DNA of 64,000 nucleotides from Photorhabdus laumondii subsp. laumondii. Its GTDB lineage: Bacteria; Pseudomonadota; Gammaproteobacteria; Enterobacterales; Enterobacteriaceae. A program made the translations under genes and the position numbers. Location: positions 1,860,001 to 1,924,000 of the forward strand of contig NZ_CP024901.1 of assembly GCF_003343245.1 (NCBI RefSeq). Reading direction: 5' to 3'. The notes below the pieces were generated by a model. It was given only the letters and a program-made list of their open reading frames with translations, was not told the origin of the DNA and ran no database searches. Positions 43,741-57,455 of the stretch are shown here, piece by piece (position 1 is the stretch's first letter; every line of letters starts with the position of its first letter).

Positions 43741-45489
43741 CTACTGCCCCGGTTCAAGACGAATCTGATGTTGCCGCTGATAAAACTGATAATAACGACC
43801 CTGCTGAGCCAGTAATTCATTATGCTGCCCTTGTTCAATAATAGTGCCGCCATCCATGATGTAAATACAGTCCATATGGTCAAGCCCGTACAGGCGGTGG
43901 GTGACAATAATCAGTGACTTATGCTGACAATGCTGACGCAATAGAGATAGAATTTGCTGTTCAGTATCCGCATCGAGCCCTTCCGTAGGTTCATCCAGTA
44001 ACATCAGTGGTGCCGAGTGCAGTAACGCTCTGGCAATTCCCAAGCGGCGCTGTTCACCGCCTGACAACTGACGACCGCCTTCGCCCATCCAGCAGTTTAG
44101 GCCCTCATTGGTTTCCAGTAGATTGCTTAAACCTACCTGTTTCAGCACAGTTTCTAGTTCATTATCGGTTGCATTTGGTTTTGCCAGTAATAAATTCTGT
44201 CGTAAAGTATGACTGAACACATGAACACGTTGTGAAACAACCGATATCATACTGCGCAGAGTTGATTCGTCATAAGCAGTAATAGCATGCTGATTCAGAC
44301 AGATTGAGCCTGAATCAATATCCCAGGCCCGGGTCAGTAATTGTAGCAAGGTAGATTTACCACAACCGGTTTTGCCTAACAGTGCGATATGTTCCCCTGC
44401 TTTCAAACAGAGAGAAACATTTTTCAGGACGGCCATTGGCTGATCAGGATAAGTGAAACTGATATTTTTGATATCAATACTGGCTTGAGCTGAACTTTCC
44501 GGCCCTGATGTAGGAAACATGACTTCCGGTTCTTGTTGCATCAATTGAGAAACACGGGTTGCAGAGGTAATGACCTGTCCTAGATGTTGGAATGCAACAG
44601 TGACAGGGCCCAGGGTTTCAAATGCGGCAAGAGAGCAGAAGACAAACAGTGCAATTAGTGCCCCCGGCTGGCTGTTTCCCCCCACGCCGTTAGCTGCCAG
44701 CCATAATATCAATGTGACAGTCATACCGGTGGCAAAAATCATGATTGCCTGTGACAAGCCGGTTAGGTTCGCTTGCTGTTGCTGGCATCTTAACCAACGT
44801 GACTCGATATCAGCCATTGACTTGCGGAAACGGCCAACAGCACTGAATACCATCAATTCGGCTTGCCCTTGTAATGCCGCTGTGAGTTGGGTGCGGTATT
44901 GACCACGCAGAATAGTCAGATTGCGACCAACGGATTTACCTGCGTTATAAAATACTGATGGCAGCAGGATCAACAGAGCCAGCATAATACCGCCAAGGGT
45001 ATAGGCTAATGTGAGATCGAGAAAGCCAAGGCCGAAAGTGAGGACCATGATAACGATAAAAGCTGATAATATCGGCGAAATCACTCGTAAATAGAGGTGA
45101 TCCAGTGTTTCAACATCAGCAACTAGTCGGTTTAATAATTCGCCTTGGCGAAAACGAGCTATTCCTCCCGGTGAAAGTGGCAAAATTTTCTGAAAGGCAA
45201 AAACCCGTAAATGTGCCAATACCCGGAAAGTGGCATCATGGCTAACCAACCGTTCAGCATAGCGTCCGGCAGTTCGAAGAATGGCTGAGCCACGGACACC
45301 GGCAGCCGGTAGCATATAGTTGAATGTATAACCGGCAAGACCTGCTAGTGCTGCGCCTGCAAGGAACCAGCCAGAGAGGGTCAGTAAACTTATGCTGGCG
45401 AGTAGTGTAACAGTGGCCAGAACCATGCCTAAACTGATAAGAAACCAATGACGACGATAGAGCGCCAGAAAAGGAAGCAATACCCGCAT
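43741..45489 (-). CDS. cydC: CydC, heterodimeric thiol/heme ABC transporter subunit
   Basis: 582 residues. Six N-terminal membrane helices (about 1-320) precede the ABC ATPase: Walker A LGKTGCGKST, signature LSGGEQRRLGIARAL, Walker B LMLLDEPTEGLD, switch VTHRLYGL. CydDC is needed for assembly of cytochrome bd oxidase and exports glutathione/cysteine to (or moves heme across) the periplasmic side; the physiological substrate is debated. Two bases separate it from cydD. Confidence 0.95.
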   Translation of the reverse strand: MRVLLPFLALYRRHWFLISLGMVLATVTLLASISLLTLSGWFLAGAALAGLAGYTFNYMLPAAGVRGSAILRTAGRYAERLVSHDATFRVLAHLRVFAFQKILPLSPGGIARFRQGELLNRLVADVETLDHLYLRVISPILSAFIVIMVLTFGLGFLDLTLAYTLGGIMLALLILLPSVFYNAGKSVGRNLTILRGQYRTQLTAALQGQAELMVFSAVGRFRKSMADIESRWLRCQQQQANLTGLSQAIMIFATGMTVTLILWLAANGVGGNSQPGALIALFVFCSLAAFETLGPVTVAFQHLGQVITSATRVSQLMQQEPEVMFPTSGPESSAQASIDIKNISFTYPDQPMAVLKNVSLCLKAGEHIALLGKTGCGKSTLLQLLTRAWDIDSGSICLNQHAITAYDESTLRSMISVVSQRVHVFSHTLRQNLLLAKPNATDNELETVLKQVGLSNLLETNEGLNCWMGEGGRQLSGGEQRRLGIARALLHSAPLMLLDEPTEGLDADTEQQILSLLRQHCQHKSLIIVTHRLYGLDHMDCIYIMDGGTIIEQGQHNELLAQQGRYYQFYQRQHQIRLEPGQ

Positions 45490-45491
45490 AA

Positions 45492-47261
45492 CTACAGCTC
45501 CTCACTTCGATGGGATAACAGGCGGGTGAATACCCCTTGAGATTGGCTTAGCGTCTGGTAATCTCCCTGTTCAATAATCAACCCCTTTTGCATGACCCAA
45601 ATCTGATCATATTCCAGCGTTTCTTCCACTTGATGGGTAACTAGCAGGGTCGTCTGATGATGAGATGCCTGATTGAGTGTTGCCATCACCTGTTGTTCGC
45701 TATGCGCATCCAGGCTGGCACCAGGCTCATCCAGTAATAATAACCGGCAAGGTTTCAATAGGGCACGGGCAACCGCGATACGTTGGGCCTGACCAACGGA
45801 TAATCGTGCTGCATTATCACCGATAATGGTATTCAGCCCATCGGGTAAATCGTGAATAAATTCGGTGACGCATGCTTGTTCCATAACCTGATGGATTTGT
45901 TGTTGATTGGCATTAGGTTGGTTCAGACGAATATTATCAAGCAAAGTCTGCTCAGGCAGATGTGGATTTTGTCCAACCCAGCTCAGTTGGTTACGCCATC
46001 TCTGTTGATCCAACTCACGCAGTTCGGTGCCATTAATTTGTATTGAACCACGATAGGGCAGAAACCCTAACAGTAAATTCAAGAGGGAACTTTTACCTGC
46101 TCCGCTTTGACCAACTAATGCCACCCGTTGATTTTTCTCTATAGTAAAATTCAACGGGCCAGCAAGCCGGTTGCCGTCGTGGGCCAAAATTTCCAGATTA
46201 TTAGCAATGATGGTCAACGGATCTTGGGGGGGAAGTGTTTTATCACCACTAGCAGGTGCATATTCACCATCACTGCTCAATAAAGTCACTAATGCTTCGG
46301 CGGCCCCAACCGCTTGGGCTTTAGCGTGATAATAAGTACCCAGATCGCGTAATGGCTGGAAAAACTCTGGGGCGAGGGTTAACACCAGAAAACCGGCAAA
46401 CAGAGTAACGCCCATCCCGTAACTGCCAAAATTAAGCTCCCCCAAATAGGAGAAACCGAAATAGACAGCGACAACGGCAATAGAAATGGCAGCAAAGAAC
46501 TCCAGCACCGCAGAAGAAAGGAACGCTAATCTCAGCACTTCCATCGTCCTGTAACGGAAGTTTTCGGTGGATTCGCTGATTTGTTGTGTTTCTGCTTTGC
46601 CGCGATAAAACAGGCGCAACGTTTCTAACCCACGTAGCCTATCAAGAAAATTACCGCTTAACCGCCCTAGTGCGACAAAATTACGCCGATTAGCGTCTGC
46701 GGCACCTAAACCAACCAGTGCCATAAATAGCGGGATCAGAGGAGCAGTAGCGAATAAAATTAGCCCGGCAGCCCAGTTAACAGGGAATAGGGTGATCAGA
46801 ATAAGAATCGGGATTATGACGGCAAGAGACATCTGTGGCAGATAGCGAGAGTAATAATCCTGCATATCTTCTATCTGCTCAAGAATAATGGTTGCCCAGC
46901 TACCGGCTGGTTTGCCTTTAACCCACATTGGGCCAAGTTGTTCCAGCTTATCCAATACCATAGCGCGAATTTTCTGACGCACGATTTTGCCACAAATAAA
47001 ACCGATTCGTTCCCGAATAGCACTGATGATAGCTCGTAACGCAAAGGTGGCTGCTAGCAACCAAAATTCGTTCGTGATGTGCTCGCGTGGAAGATTATCC
47101 ATGATTAAAGCTTGCAGAATTGAGGCCAGTAGCCAGGCTTGAGCAATAATCAATAATCCACTGATTAAGCCAAATAACATGGACAGGCGGAGCCAGCGTT
47201 GGGCCGGGGCACTTTGCTGTTTCAGCCAGCGAACCAATTCATACTGTCTTGTTTTATCCAT
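45492..47261 (-). CDS. cydD: CydD, heterodimeric thiol/heme ABC transporter subunit
   Basis: 589 residues (E. coli 588). Six-helix membrane domain followed by an ABC ATPase: Walker A VGQSGAGKSS, a signature degenerated to LSVGQAQRIAVARAL (Val for the second Gly, as I recall for CydD), Walker B LLLLDEPGASLD. Partner of CydC. It lies 134 bp downstream of trxB with a terminator between, and leads cydDC-aat. Confidence 0.95.
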   Translation of the reverse strand: MDKTRQYELVRWLKQQSAPAQRWLRLSMLFGLISGLLIIAQAWLLASILQALIMDNLPREHITNEFWLLAATFALRAIISAIRERIGFICGKIVRQKIRAMVLDKLEQLGPMWVKGKPAGSWATIILEQIEDMQDYYSRYLPQMSLAVIIPILILITLFPVNWAAGLILFATAPLIPLFMALVGLGAADANRRNFVALGRLSGNFLDRLRGLETLRLFYRGKAETQQISESTENFRYRTMEVLRLAFLSSAVLEFFAAISIAVVAVYFGFSYLGELNFGSYGMGVTLFAGFLVLTLAPEFFQPLRDLGTYYHAKAQAVGAAEALVTLLSSDGEYAPASGDKTLPPQDPLTIIANNLEILAHDGNRLAGPLNFTIEKNQRVALVGQSGAGKSSLLNLLLGFLPYRGSIQINGTELRELDQQRWRNQLSWVGQNPHLPEQTLLDNIRLNQPNANQQQIHQVMEQACVTEFIHDLPDGLNTIIGDNAARLSVGQAQRIAVARALLKPCRLLLLDEPGASLDAHSEQQVMATLNQASHHQTTLLVTHQVEETLEYDQIWVMQKGLIIEQGDYQTLSQSQGVFTRLLSHRSEEL

Positions 47262-47355
47262 AAGGAAAAATTCTAATTCAACAGGTGAGGGTAATGGTGT
47301 ACCAAAAGGCTGGACATATCCTATGTGTCAGCATCCTGCTGATATGTTACATGTT

Positions 47356-47378
47356 AAAAAGCGCTACCGAAATAGCGC
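47356..47378 (-). terminator. trxB terminator
   Basis: On the minus strand GCGCTA-TTTCGG-TAGCGC followed by TTTTT, about 18 bp after the trxB stop. Confidence 0.8.
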
Positions 47379-47395
47379 CTTGAAAGAAAAAGAAT

Positions 47396-48853
<1,458 letters not shown>

Positions 48854-49348
48854 ATGATAGATAATAAAAAACGTCCGGGAAAAGATCTTGATCGCATAGA
48901 TCGTAATATCCTAAATGAGCTACAGAAAGATGGGCGAATTTCTAACGTAGAACTGTCTAAACGGGTAGGTTTATCTCCAACCCCATGTTTGGAGCGAGTT
49001 CGTCGTCTGGAACGTCAAGGGTTTATTACTGGATACACGGCATTGCTGAATCCTCACTATTTGGATGCATCTTTGCTGGTATTTGTTGAAATTACCTTAA
49101 ACCGCGGCGCTCCAGATGTTTTTGAACAATTCAACGCTGCTGTACAAAAATTGGAAGAGATTCAGGAATGCCACTTAGTTTCTGGTGATTTCGACTATCT
49201 ATTGAAAACTCGCGTACCAGACATGTCAGCTTATCGTAAGTTGCTAGGCGAAACTTTGTTGCGTTTGCCAGGTGTTAATGACACTCGCACATATGTTGTG
49301 ATGGAAGAAGTTAAGCAGAGCAATCGTCTGGTCATTAAGACTCGCTAA
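48854..49348 (+). CDS. lrp: Leucine-responsive regulatory protein
   Basis: 164 residues, near-identical to E. coli Lrp. The N-terminal helix-turn-helix (about 15-65, DGRISNVELSKRVGLSPTPC) precedes a C-terminal RAM/AsnC ligand domain (HLVSGDFDYLLKTRVPDM). A global regulator of amino acid metabolism and, in Photorhabdus relatives, of symbiosis and virulence traits. It is followed by ftsK on the same strand. Confidence 0.98.
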   Translation: MIDNKKRPGKDLDRIDRNILNELQKDGRISNVELSKRVGLSPTPCLERVRRLERQGFITGYTALLNPHYLDASLLVFVEITLNRGAPDVFEQFNAAVQKLEEIQECHLVSGDFDYLLKTRVPDMSAYRKLLGETLLRLPGVNDTRTYVVMEEVKQSNRLVIKTR

Positions 49349-49419
49349 AATCTTACCAAAAATGTACAGGTGCAAAACTGGAAAAACTTAGGTACACTCC
49401 TGTTTATGCATACAGTTCC

Positions 49420-49442
49420 AACGCTGAGCTATCTCGGCGTTG
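49420..49442 (+). terminator. Possible lrp terminator/attenuator
   Basis: AACGCTGAG and CTCGGCGTT can pair around CTAT about 70 bp after the lrp stop. Followed by GTTCCG, so the T run is weak. Confidence 0.4.
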
Positions 49443-49478
49443 TTCCGTTAAATCAACAGGAAACCTGGAGAGCCTTTC

Positions 49479-52400
49479 TTGAGCCAGGAATATACAGAAG
49501 ATAAAAATATTAAATTAAAGAGACTGAGTAGTGGGCGCAGGCTGTTAGAAGCTGTGCTGCTTGTCATTGTTATCCTAGCAGCTTATCTGCTGGTCGCACT
49601 TGTCAGTTTTAACCCTTCTGATCCCAGTTGGTCTCAGACTGCATGGCATGAGCCGGTGCATAATTTGGGGGGTGGTGTGGGGGCATGGCTGGCCGATACG
49701 CTGTTTTCTGCATTTGGCATTCTGGCTTATGTCATCCCCCCAGTGATGATATTGGGTTGCTGGACTGCTTTTAAGCAACATGATGACCGAGAGTATGTTG
49801 ATTTCTTTGCGTTGGCTTTGCGCGTTATTGGTGCATTGGCAATCGTTTTGACTTCATGTGGATTAGCGGCACTGAATGTTGACGATCTCCATTACTTTGC
49901 TTCCGGCGGTATTATTGGCAGTCTGTTTAGTAGTGCGATGTTGCCTTGGTTTAATGAATTAGGTGCAACTTTGGTCTTGCTGTGTATTTGGGCAATTGGG
50001 TTGACGTTATTTACTGGTTGGTCATGGTTAACCATTGCTGAAAAGACGGGAGCAATCATTCTGGGAGCAATAGGATTGATTACCAACCGCAGCCGTAATG
50101 AACAAGAATATACGCCATACGATGAAACGGCTATTGCGCGGGAAGATCTCGCCGATGATAAAACAGAACCTGAATTCACAGCGGCTGGTATTGATCATGA
50201 TGATGTGCTATTTACAGCACCTTCAGCCGTAGAGTTAGCAAAAGCTGAACTGGACGAACCCGAATCGGTGAAAGCAGAAATCGAAATCGAACAAGAACAG
50301 CCAATAGATATTCCTACCACTAATATGGCTAATATTGATGCTGAACCTGAAATTCGGGTTAATACATCAGATGATGGTATTGTCCAGTCTCAGCCATTAG
50401 TGGAAGAGAGTGAAAAGAATAATAACGACGAACCTGTTCGTTATACGTTTGAAATTCCTGCTGAGTACCATTTTGAGCCTATATCTGAATTTAACCGTCA
50501 AGGGACGCCGACATTTGAACCCGTCGAAAATAGCCGGAACAGCAGCGACACCTTCACTTTTATGCCTGAAACAGAACCAAAAAATGTTGTAGCAGCAACT
50601 TCTGCAACGGTTATAACAGGCAATTCTCAGGTTAAGCAAGGAATCGGGCCAGAACTGCCTCGTCCTAATCCTGTCCGTATTCCAACCCGCCGTGAACTGT
50701 ATGGCATTAAAGTGCCTTCACAACGTCTTGCAGAACAACAGCGTGAAGAAGAGGTCAAACAACAAGTCGGTGGAGCGGATGATGATATTGAGTCTGATAA
50801 ACAGCAAGAAGTGTTGCTGAGTCAGCAGTTTCTTGAACAACAGCGCGAGCGTTATCGTATTACGACGGATACAGAAGAACAGGCCCCAATCCAGCCTCAG
50901 ATAAGACAGAATCCATTTGAGCCGGAAAATCAGCCTTCGGTGGAAGAACGGGCTCAAACAGCGACCGAGACTGTTAAACAGACAGTTGAGCAGCCGCAAT
51001 ATAAGCGTTATCAGGAGCAAGGTCATCAGGAGAAAAAAGAGCTTTCTGCTCTGGAGAGTTTATCGATTTTAAATAATTTTTCACCGGTTGAAGATTTAGT
51101 TGAAAAAGAGCCAGCAGAGCCGCTATTTATGCCTTCTGTTCACTCAGCACCGGAAAATCAATTAGAACGGCCTACAGAAATTGCTTTTGCGCCAGCACCT
51201 GTACACAATGTTGTGCAGCAACCGCAGCAACCGCAGCAACCGCAGCAACCGCAGCAACCGCAGCAACCGCAGCAACCGCAGCAACCGCAGCAACCGCAGC
51301 AACCGCAGCAACCGCAGCAACCGCAGCAACCGCAGCAACCGCAGCAACCGCAGCAACCGCAGCAACCGCAGCAAGATAGCTTATTTCATCCGTTTTTGGT
51401 TCGTAACGATCAACCGTTGCCAAAACCGACGACACCAATGCCTTCGCTCGATCTGCTAACCAGTCCTTTAGCGGAAGAGGAACCCGTTGATATGTTTGCC
51501 CTTGAGCAAACGTCCCGTTTGATTGAAGCGCGTCTGAGTGATTATCGAGTTAAAGCTGATGTCGTGGGTTTTTCACCCGGTCCGGTGATTACCCGGTTTG
51601 AATTGGATTTGGCTCCAGGTGTTAAAGCATCACGTATTTCCAACTTATCAAGAGATTTAGCACGTTCTCTATCAGCGGTTGCTGTGCGTATTGTTGAAGT
51701 GATTCCGGGTAAACCTTATGTTGGCTTGGAATTGCCGAATAAAAAGCGCCAGACGGTCTATTTGCGTGAAGTATTGGATTGTGAAAAATTCCGCGATAAT
51801 CCATCCCCACTGACAATTGTGTTGGGTAAAGATATTGGCGGCCAGCCGGTTGTTGCTGATTTAGGTAAAATGCCGCACTTGCTGGTGGCGGGTACAACCG
51901 GTTCGGGTAAATCTGTTGGTGTTAACGCCATGATCCTCAGTATCCTCTATAAAGCAAAACCAGAGGATGTCCGCTTTATTATGATTGACCCGAAAATGTT
52001 GGAGTTGTCGGTTTATGAAGGCATTCCTCACCTGTTAACCGAAGTTGTTACCGATATGAAAGATGCCGCTAATGCACTGCGCTGGAGTGTCGGTGAAATG
52101 GAACGCCGTTATAAACTGATGTCTGCATTGGGTGTGCGTAATCTGGCGGGTTATAACGAAAAAGTTAAGCAGGCAGAAGAGATGGGACGCCCAATTCCTC
52201 ATCCATTCTGGAAGCCGGGTGACAGCATGGATGTTATTCATCCGGTGCTGAAAAAAGAGCCGTACATTGTTGTCATGGTCGATGAATTTGCTGACTTAAT
52301 GATGACCGTCGGCAAAAAAGTTGAAGAGCTGATTGCCCGATTAGCACAGAAAGCACGTGCTGCTGGTATTCATCTGGTTCTGGCGACTCAACGCCCATCT

Positions 52401-52913
52401 GTCGATATTATTACCGGCTTGATTAAAGCGAATATTCCGACTCGTATTGCCTTTACGGTTTCCAGCAAAATCGATTCCCGCACCATTCTTGATCAAGGCG
52501 GAGCTGAATCCCTGTTGGGCATGGGAGATATGCTTTATCTGGCACCAAACTCCTCGATTCCGGTGCGTGTTCATGGTGCATTTGTTCGGGATCAGGAAGT
52601 TCATGAAGTGGTGAATGATTGGAAAGCCCGCGGCCGTCCAGAGTATGTTGACAGCATTCTCAGTGGTGGTGATGATGCTGAGGGGGGCTCAGGTTTTGAT
52701 AGTGATGAAGAGCTAGACGCCCTGTTTGATCAGGCCGTTCAATTCGTGACGGAAAAGCGACGAGTTTCGATTTCTGGTGTCCAGCGTCAATTCCGTATTG
52801 GTTATAACCGAGCGGCGCGTATTGTGGAACAGATGGAGGCACAGCAGATTGTCAGCGCTCCGGGTCATAATGGTAATCGTGAAGTATTAGCGCCACCACC
52901 ACATGAGAGCTGA
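49479..52913 (+). CDS. ftsK: DNA translocase FtsK
   Basis: 1,144 residues. The N-terminus carries four membrane helices (about 20-185) that anchor it at the septum. A long Pro/Gln/Glu-rich linker (about 200-640) includes a perfect PQQ repeat. The RecA-like motor follows, with Walker [11 protein letters not shown] and [13 protein letters not shown]-terminal gamma winged helix reads KOPS sites ([19 protein letters not shown]). It pumps chromosome termini and activates XerCD at dif. The start is TTG 49479, after CCTGGAGAG. The linker is shorter than in E. coli (1,329 residues). Its TGA touches ERIC 9. Confidence 0.97.
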   Translation: MSQEYTEDKNIKLKRLSSGRRLLEAVLLVIVILAAYLLVALVSFNPSDPSWSQTAWHEPVHNLGGGVGAWLADTLFSAFGILAYVIPPVMILGCWTAFKQHDDREYVDFFALALRVIGALAIVLTSCGLAALNVDDLHYFASGGIIGSLFSSAMLPWFNELGATLVLLCIWAIGLTLFTGWSWLTIAEKTGAIILGAIGLITNRSRNEQEYTPYDETAIAREDLADDKTEPEFTAAGIDHDDVLFTAPSAVELAKAELDEPESVKAEIEIEQEQPIDIPTTNMANIDAEPEIRVNTSDDGIVQSQPLVEESEKNNNDEPVRYTFEIPAEYHFEPISEFNRQGTPTFEPVENSRNSSDTFTFMPETEPKNVVAATSATVITGNSQVKQGIGPELPRPNPVRIPTRRELYGIKVPSQRLAEQQREEEVKQQVGGADDDIESDKQQEVLLSQQFLEQQRERYRITTDTEEQAPIQPQIRQNPFEPENQPSVEERAQTATETVKQTVEQPQYKRYQEQGHQEKKELSALESLSILNNFSPVEDLVEKEPAEPLFMPSVHSAPENQLERPTEIAFAPAPVHNVVQQPQQPQQPQQPQQPQQPQQPQQPQQPQQPQQPQQPQQPQQPQQPQQPQQPQQDSLFHPFLVRNDQPLPKPTTPMPSLDLLTSPLAEEEPVDMFALEQTSRLIEARLSDYRVKADVVGFSPGPVITRFELDLAPGVKASRISNLSRDLARSLSAVAVRIVEVIPGKPYVGLELPNKKRQTVYLREVLDCEKFRDNPSPLTIVLGKDIGGQPVVADLGKMPHLLVAGTTGSGKSVGVNAMILSILYKAKPEDVRFIMIDPKMLELSVYEGIPHLLTEVVTDMKDAANALRWSVGEMERRYKLMSALGVRNLAGYNEKVKQAEEMGRPIPHPFWKPGDSMDVIHPVLKKEPYIVVMVDEFADLMMTVGKKVEELIARLAQKARAAGIHLVLATQRPSVDIITGLIKANIPTRIAFTVSSKIDSRTILDQGGAESLLGMGDMLYLAPNSSIPVRVHGAFVRDQEVHEVVNDWKARGRPEYVDSILSGGDDAEGGSGFDSDEELDALFDQAVQFVTEKRRVSISGVQRQFRIGYNRAARIVEQMEAQQIVSAPGHNGNREVLAPPPHES
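51216..51374 (+). repeat. 9-bp minisatellite in the ftsK linker (17.7 copies)
   Basis: The unit CAGCAACCG (Gln-Gln-Pro) repeats for 159 bp without a single substitution: CAG CAA followed by 17 copies of CCG CAG CAA. Flanking linker codons are varied, so the array is a recent expansion. Confidence 0.97.
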
Positions 52914-53040
52914 TATACCCGTTATCTTTCAAGTTGCCTCTTTGTTGGCTGCACTCGCTCACCCCGGTCACATAGTTCGCTATGCTCCCGGGGATTCGCT
53001 CCCTTGCCGTCGCGATGCATCTTGAAATCCATAGGGTATA
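52914..53040 (-). repeat. ERIC element 9 (127 bp), abutting the ftsK stop codon
   Basis: TATACCC begins at 52914, immediately after the ftsK TGA (52911-52913); ends GGGTATA. Reverse orientation. Confidence 0.96.
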
Positions 53041-53080
53041 TGAATATTGAACGTTGAAGACCCTGATAATGGATCACTTG

Positions 53081-53120
53081 AAGTAATAACGTTGAGAAAG
53101 AAGTAATAACGCTGAGAAAG
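53081..53120 (+). repeat. 20-bp tandem duplication upstream of lolA
   Basis: AAGTAATAACGTTGAGAAAG is followed at once by the same sequence with C for the T at position 12. The second copy ends 11 bp before the lolA ATG and includes its ribosome-binding region (GAGAAAGG). Confidence 0.9.
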
Positions 53121-53131
53121 GTATCTCTGAC

Positions 53132-53743
53132 ATGAAAAAGCTGATATTGATTGGTTGTTTAATGGCTGGCATGAATATCAATGTGGCATGGGCGAATGCT
53201 AGCCAAAATTTGCAGGAACGTTTGGGTAAAGTAAATAGTTTTCATGCTAGCTTTACTCAAACCGTCACCAGTGATGATGGGGCAACAATTCAGGAAGGTG
53301 AGGGGCAATTATGGGTTAAACGTCCAAACCTATTTAATTGGCATATGACATCACCTGATGAAAGTGTTTTGGTATCGGATGGTAAAACATTGTGGTTCTA
53401 TAATCCGTTTGTTGAGCAGGTAACGGCTAATTGGTTGAAAGATGCCACAGGTAATACGCCATTTATGCTAATTACTCGTAACGATGCTAAAGAATGGTCT
53501 CAATATAAAATTAGCCAGCAAGGGAATGATTTTGAACTGACGCCGAATAATGTCACTGGTAATCTGAAACGTTTCTCGATTACCGTTACGACGGATGGCA
53601 CTATCCAAAAATTTTCTGCTATTGAGCAGGATGGACAAAAGAGTGCTTATCAACTAAAAGGGCAGCAAAATACCCACGTAGATGCGGCAAAGTTCAGTTT
53701 TACGTTACCGAAAGGCGTTACGCTGGATGATCAGCGCCAGTGA
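53132..53743 (+). CDS. lolA: LolA, periplasmic lipoprotein carrier
   Basis: 203 residues (E. coli 203-204) with a signal peptide (about 1-21, cleavage near AWA-NAS). It accepts lipoproteins from LolCDE and hands them to LolB at the outer membrane. Family features are [30 protein letters not shown] and [19 protein letters not shown]. rarA starts 7 bp after its stop. Confidence 0.96.
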   Translation: MKKLILIGCLMAGMNINVAWANASQNLQERLGKVNSFHASFTQTVTSDDGATIQEGEGQLWVKRPNLFNWHMTSPDESVLVSDGKTLWFYNPFVEQVTANWLKDATGNTPFMLITRNDAKEWSQYKISQQGNDFELTPNNVTGNLKRFSITVTTDGTIQKFSAIEQDGQKSAYQLKGQQNTHVDAAKFSFTLPKGVTLDDQRQ

Positions 53744-53750
53744 GGTTTAA

Positions 53751-55094
53751 GTGAACAACCTGTCACTCGATTTTTCTCAAAATGAATTCCGGCCATTGGC
53801 CGCGCGTATGCGGCCGATGACATTAGAGCAATATATCGGCCAGCGGCATTTACTTGCTGAGGGAAAACCTCTGCCAAGGGCTATCCGGGCTGGACAACTG
53901 CACTCCATGATTTTATGGGGGCCACCGGGGACGGGCAAAACAACATTAGCTGAAATTATTGGGCATTATGCTCAGGCTGATGTTGAACGGATATCTGCGG
54001 TCACTTCCGGCATCAAAGAGATACGTGAATCGATTGAAAAAGCGCGTCAGAACCGGAATGCAGGGCGTAGAACTATCCTGTTTGTTGATGAAGTACATCG
54101 ATTTAACAAAAGCCAACAGGATGCTTTTCTGCCACACATTGAAGATGGCACGATCACCTTTATCGGCGCTACGACAGAAAACCCCTCTTTTGAACTGAAT
54201 TCTGCATTACTTTCACGGGCACGTGTCTATCTGCTTAAATCATTGACAACAGAAGAGATTGAGCAGGTGCTTGAGCAGGCCATGAGTGATAAAGAGCGCG
54301 GTTATCATGGTCAGAATATCGTTTTGCCTGAAAATACCCGTCACATGATCGCGGAGCTGGTTGCTGGCGATGCCCGTCGTTCATTGAATTTGCTGGAAAT
54401 GATGGCGGATATGGCAGAAACCAATGCTCAGGGACAGAGGGTTTTGACACCGGCGCTATTGAAAGAGGTCAGTGGAGAGCGAAGTGCTCGTTTTGATAAT
54501 AAAGGTGATCGTTATTACGATTTGATTTCAGCATTGCATAAATCCGTTCGTGGCTCTGCCCCTGACGCTGCGCTTTACTGGTATGCGCGGATCATTACCG
54601 CCGGCGGTGATCCGTTATATGTAGCCCGTCGTTTATTGGCTATTGCTTCCGAAGATGTTGGTAATGCCGATCCTCGGGGAATGCAGGTAGCTATTGCTGC
54701 ATGGGATTGTTTTACGCGTGTCGGGCCGGCAGAAGGTGAAAGAGCGATTGCTCAAGCTATTGTTTACCTTGCCTGTGCGCCGAAAAGTAACGCGGTTTAT
54801 ACCGCTTTTAAAGCAGCGATGGCTGATGCGAAAGAAAAACCTGATTATGATGTTCCTGTGCATTTGCGCAATGCACCGACAAAATTGATGAAAGAGATGG
54901 GGCTTGGCGAAGAATATCGTTATGCCCATGACGAACCTAATGCTTATGCGGCGGGTGAAGTTTATTTTCCACCTGAGATACGGGAAACCCGCTATTACCA
55001 TCCGACTAACCGAGGGTTAGAAGGTAAAATAGGCGATAAACTCGCCTGGCTTGCTGAACAGGATCAAAATAGCCCGATAAAACGCTATCGCTAA
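53751..55094 (+). CDS. rarA: RarA (MgsA), replication-associated recombination AAA+ ATPase
   Basis: 447 residues, the E. coli length. It acts at stalled replication forks and is related to clamp-loader ATPases. Walker A is [12 protein letters not shown], Walker [10 protein letters not shown], sensor 1 [10 protein letters not shown] and sensor 2 [11 protein letters not shown]; the C-terminal tetramerisation domain ends [10 protein letters not shown]. The start is GTG 53751 with GAGG upstream, seven bases after lolA, so lolA-rarA is an operon. Confidence 0.96.
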   Translation: MNNLSLDFSQNEFRPLAARMRPMTLEQYIGQRHLLAEGKPLPRAIRAGQLHSMILWGPPGTGKTTLAEIIGHYAQADVERISAVTSGIKEIRESIEKARQNRNAGRRTILFVDEVHRFNKSQQDAFLPHIEDGTITFIGATTENPSFELNSALLSRARVYLLKSLTTEEIEQVLEQAMSDKERGYHGQNIVLPENTRHMIAELVAGDARRSLNLLEMMADMAETNAQGQRVLTPALLKEVSGERSARFDNKGDRYYDLISALHKSVRGSAPDAALYWYARIITAGGDPLYVARRLLAIASEDVGNADPRGMQVAIAAWDCFTRVGPAEGERAIAQAIVYLACAPKSNAVYTAFKAAMADAKEKPDYDVPVHLRNAPTKLMKEMGLGEEYRYAHDEPNAYAAGEVYFPPEIRETRYYHPTNRGLEGKIGDKLAWLAEQDQNSPIKRYR

Positions 55095-55170
55095 CGTTAT
55101 TGTTGCGGTAAGGTTGACGGGTAAAAATACCTTATGGCCCATCAACTTGTGTGGGCTTATTCATATCATC

Positions 55171-55297
55171 TATACCCTATGGATTTCAAGAAGCATCGCG
55201 ACGGCAAGGGAGCGAATCCCCGGGAGCATAGCGAACTATGTGACCGGGGTGAGTGAGTGCAGCCAACAAAGAGGCAACTTGAAAGATAGCGGGTATA
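55171..55297 (+). repeat. ERIC element 10 (127 bp), 28 bp upstream of serS
   Basis: TATACCC...GGGTATA, 127 bp. It starts 76 bp after rarA and ends 28 bp before the serS ATG, leaving room for little but a ribosome-binding site (AGGA) between element and gene. Confidence 0.95.
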
Positions 55298-55298
55298 A

Positions 55299-56615
<1,317 letters not shown>

Positions 56616-56630
56616 TTATTGTATTAATGG

Positions 56631-56655
56631 AAAGCGCCAGATTTGGCGCTTTTTG
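56631..56655 (+). terminator. serS terminator
   Basis: AGCGCCA-GATT-TGGCGCT followed by TTTTTGC, 16 bp after the serS stop, flanked by AAA. Confidence 0.85.
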
Positions 56656-57455
56656 CTTCGTTTTTATTGATTTTTTTGTTGAAAATAAAATTATTAGATT
56701 TAATAAAGAGTTAAATAATTAAAGAAGATAATTTCTCCTTTCCAATAAAAATGCTACGGTATGAGGAATAATAGCTGACTAAAAATAGGGGAATGGTTAT
56801 TAAAAGGCCCAAACCCAAAGTCATGATAGAAATTATGAACATTACTGCCATGACCATGAAGAATAAGAAACCGGGTAATAAATTCTTCTTCACAGCTTCC
56901 AAACTCATTGACACGGCAGCCCCAAATTTCAAATTATGAATGACGATTAATGCTGGTGCGAACCAGGTTAAAGCAGTACCAAAAATGTTAAAAATAATCA
57001 GAACAAAAGCACCAAGGTATAATGGAGAGAGATCATTTGGGAATACTTCAACCGGGATCTCATCATATTGGTTATCTAACAATATATGAGCCATTGTACT
57101 ACTGCTGATAATAAACATTGCGACAATTCCAAGAAGCATGATGCCAAATGATAAAGCACCAATGCCAAGCAGTGATACAAAGTTTTTCTGAAATCCGCTG
57201 AATAACAGCCCTGGTTCAAATTCTCCGGTAGTTCTCTGTTTTTCACACATGGCAATAATACCACCCAAAAATACTGGACCAAAAAGTACAGTAAATACCC
57301 CAAGGAAAGGAATAAGCTGTAAAACAAATATGATAATGAAATAAATGATACTAAGTAGTATCCACATACCCAATTTACGTTTGACGATACCCCATGCTTG
57401 ACTAATCCATTCCATACTTTCTGTGCTACTGAGGGATTGACCACTAGGGATAAAT

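Noticed and set aside
51216..51374. Possible CRISPR-like array
   Set aside because: Units are 9 bp, contiguous and without spacers. It is a coding minisatellite.
51172..51459. Alternative frames through the ftsK minisatellite encoding (RNS)n, (LRL)n or (AVA)n
   Set aside because: They arise because the 9-bp unit has no stop in most frames. FtsK is the real frame, with conserved flanks on both sides.
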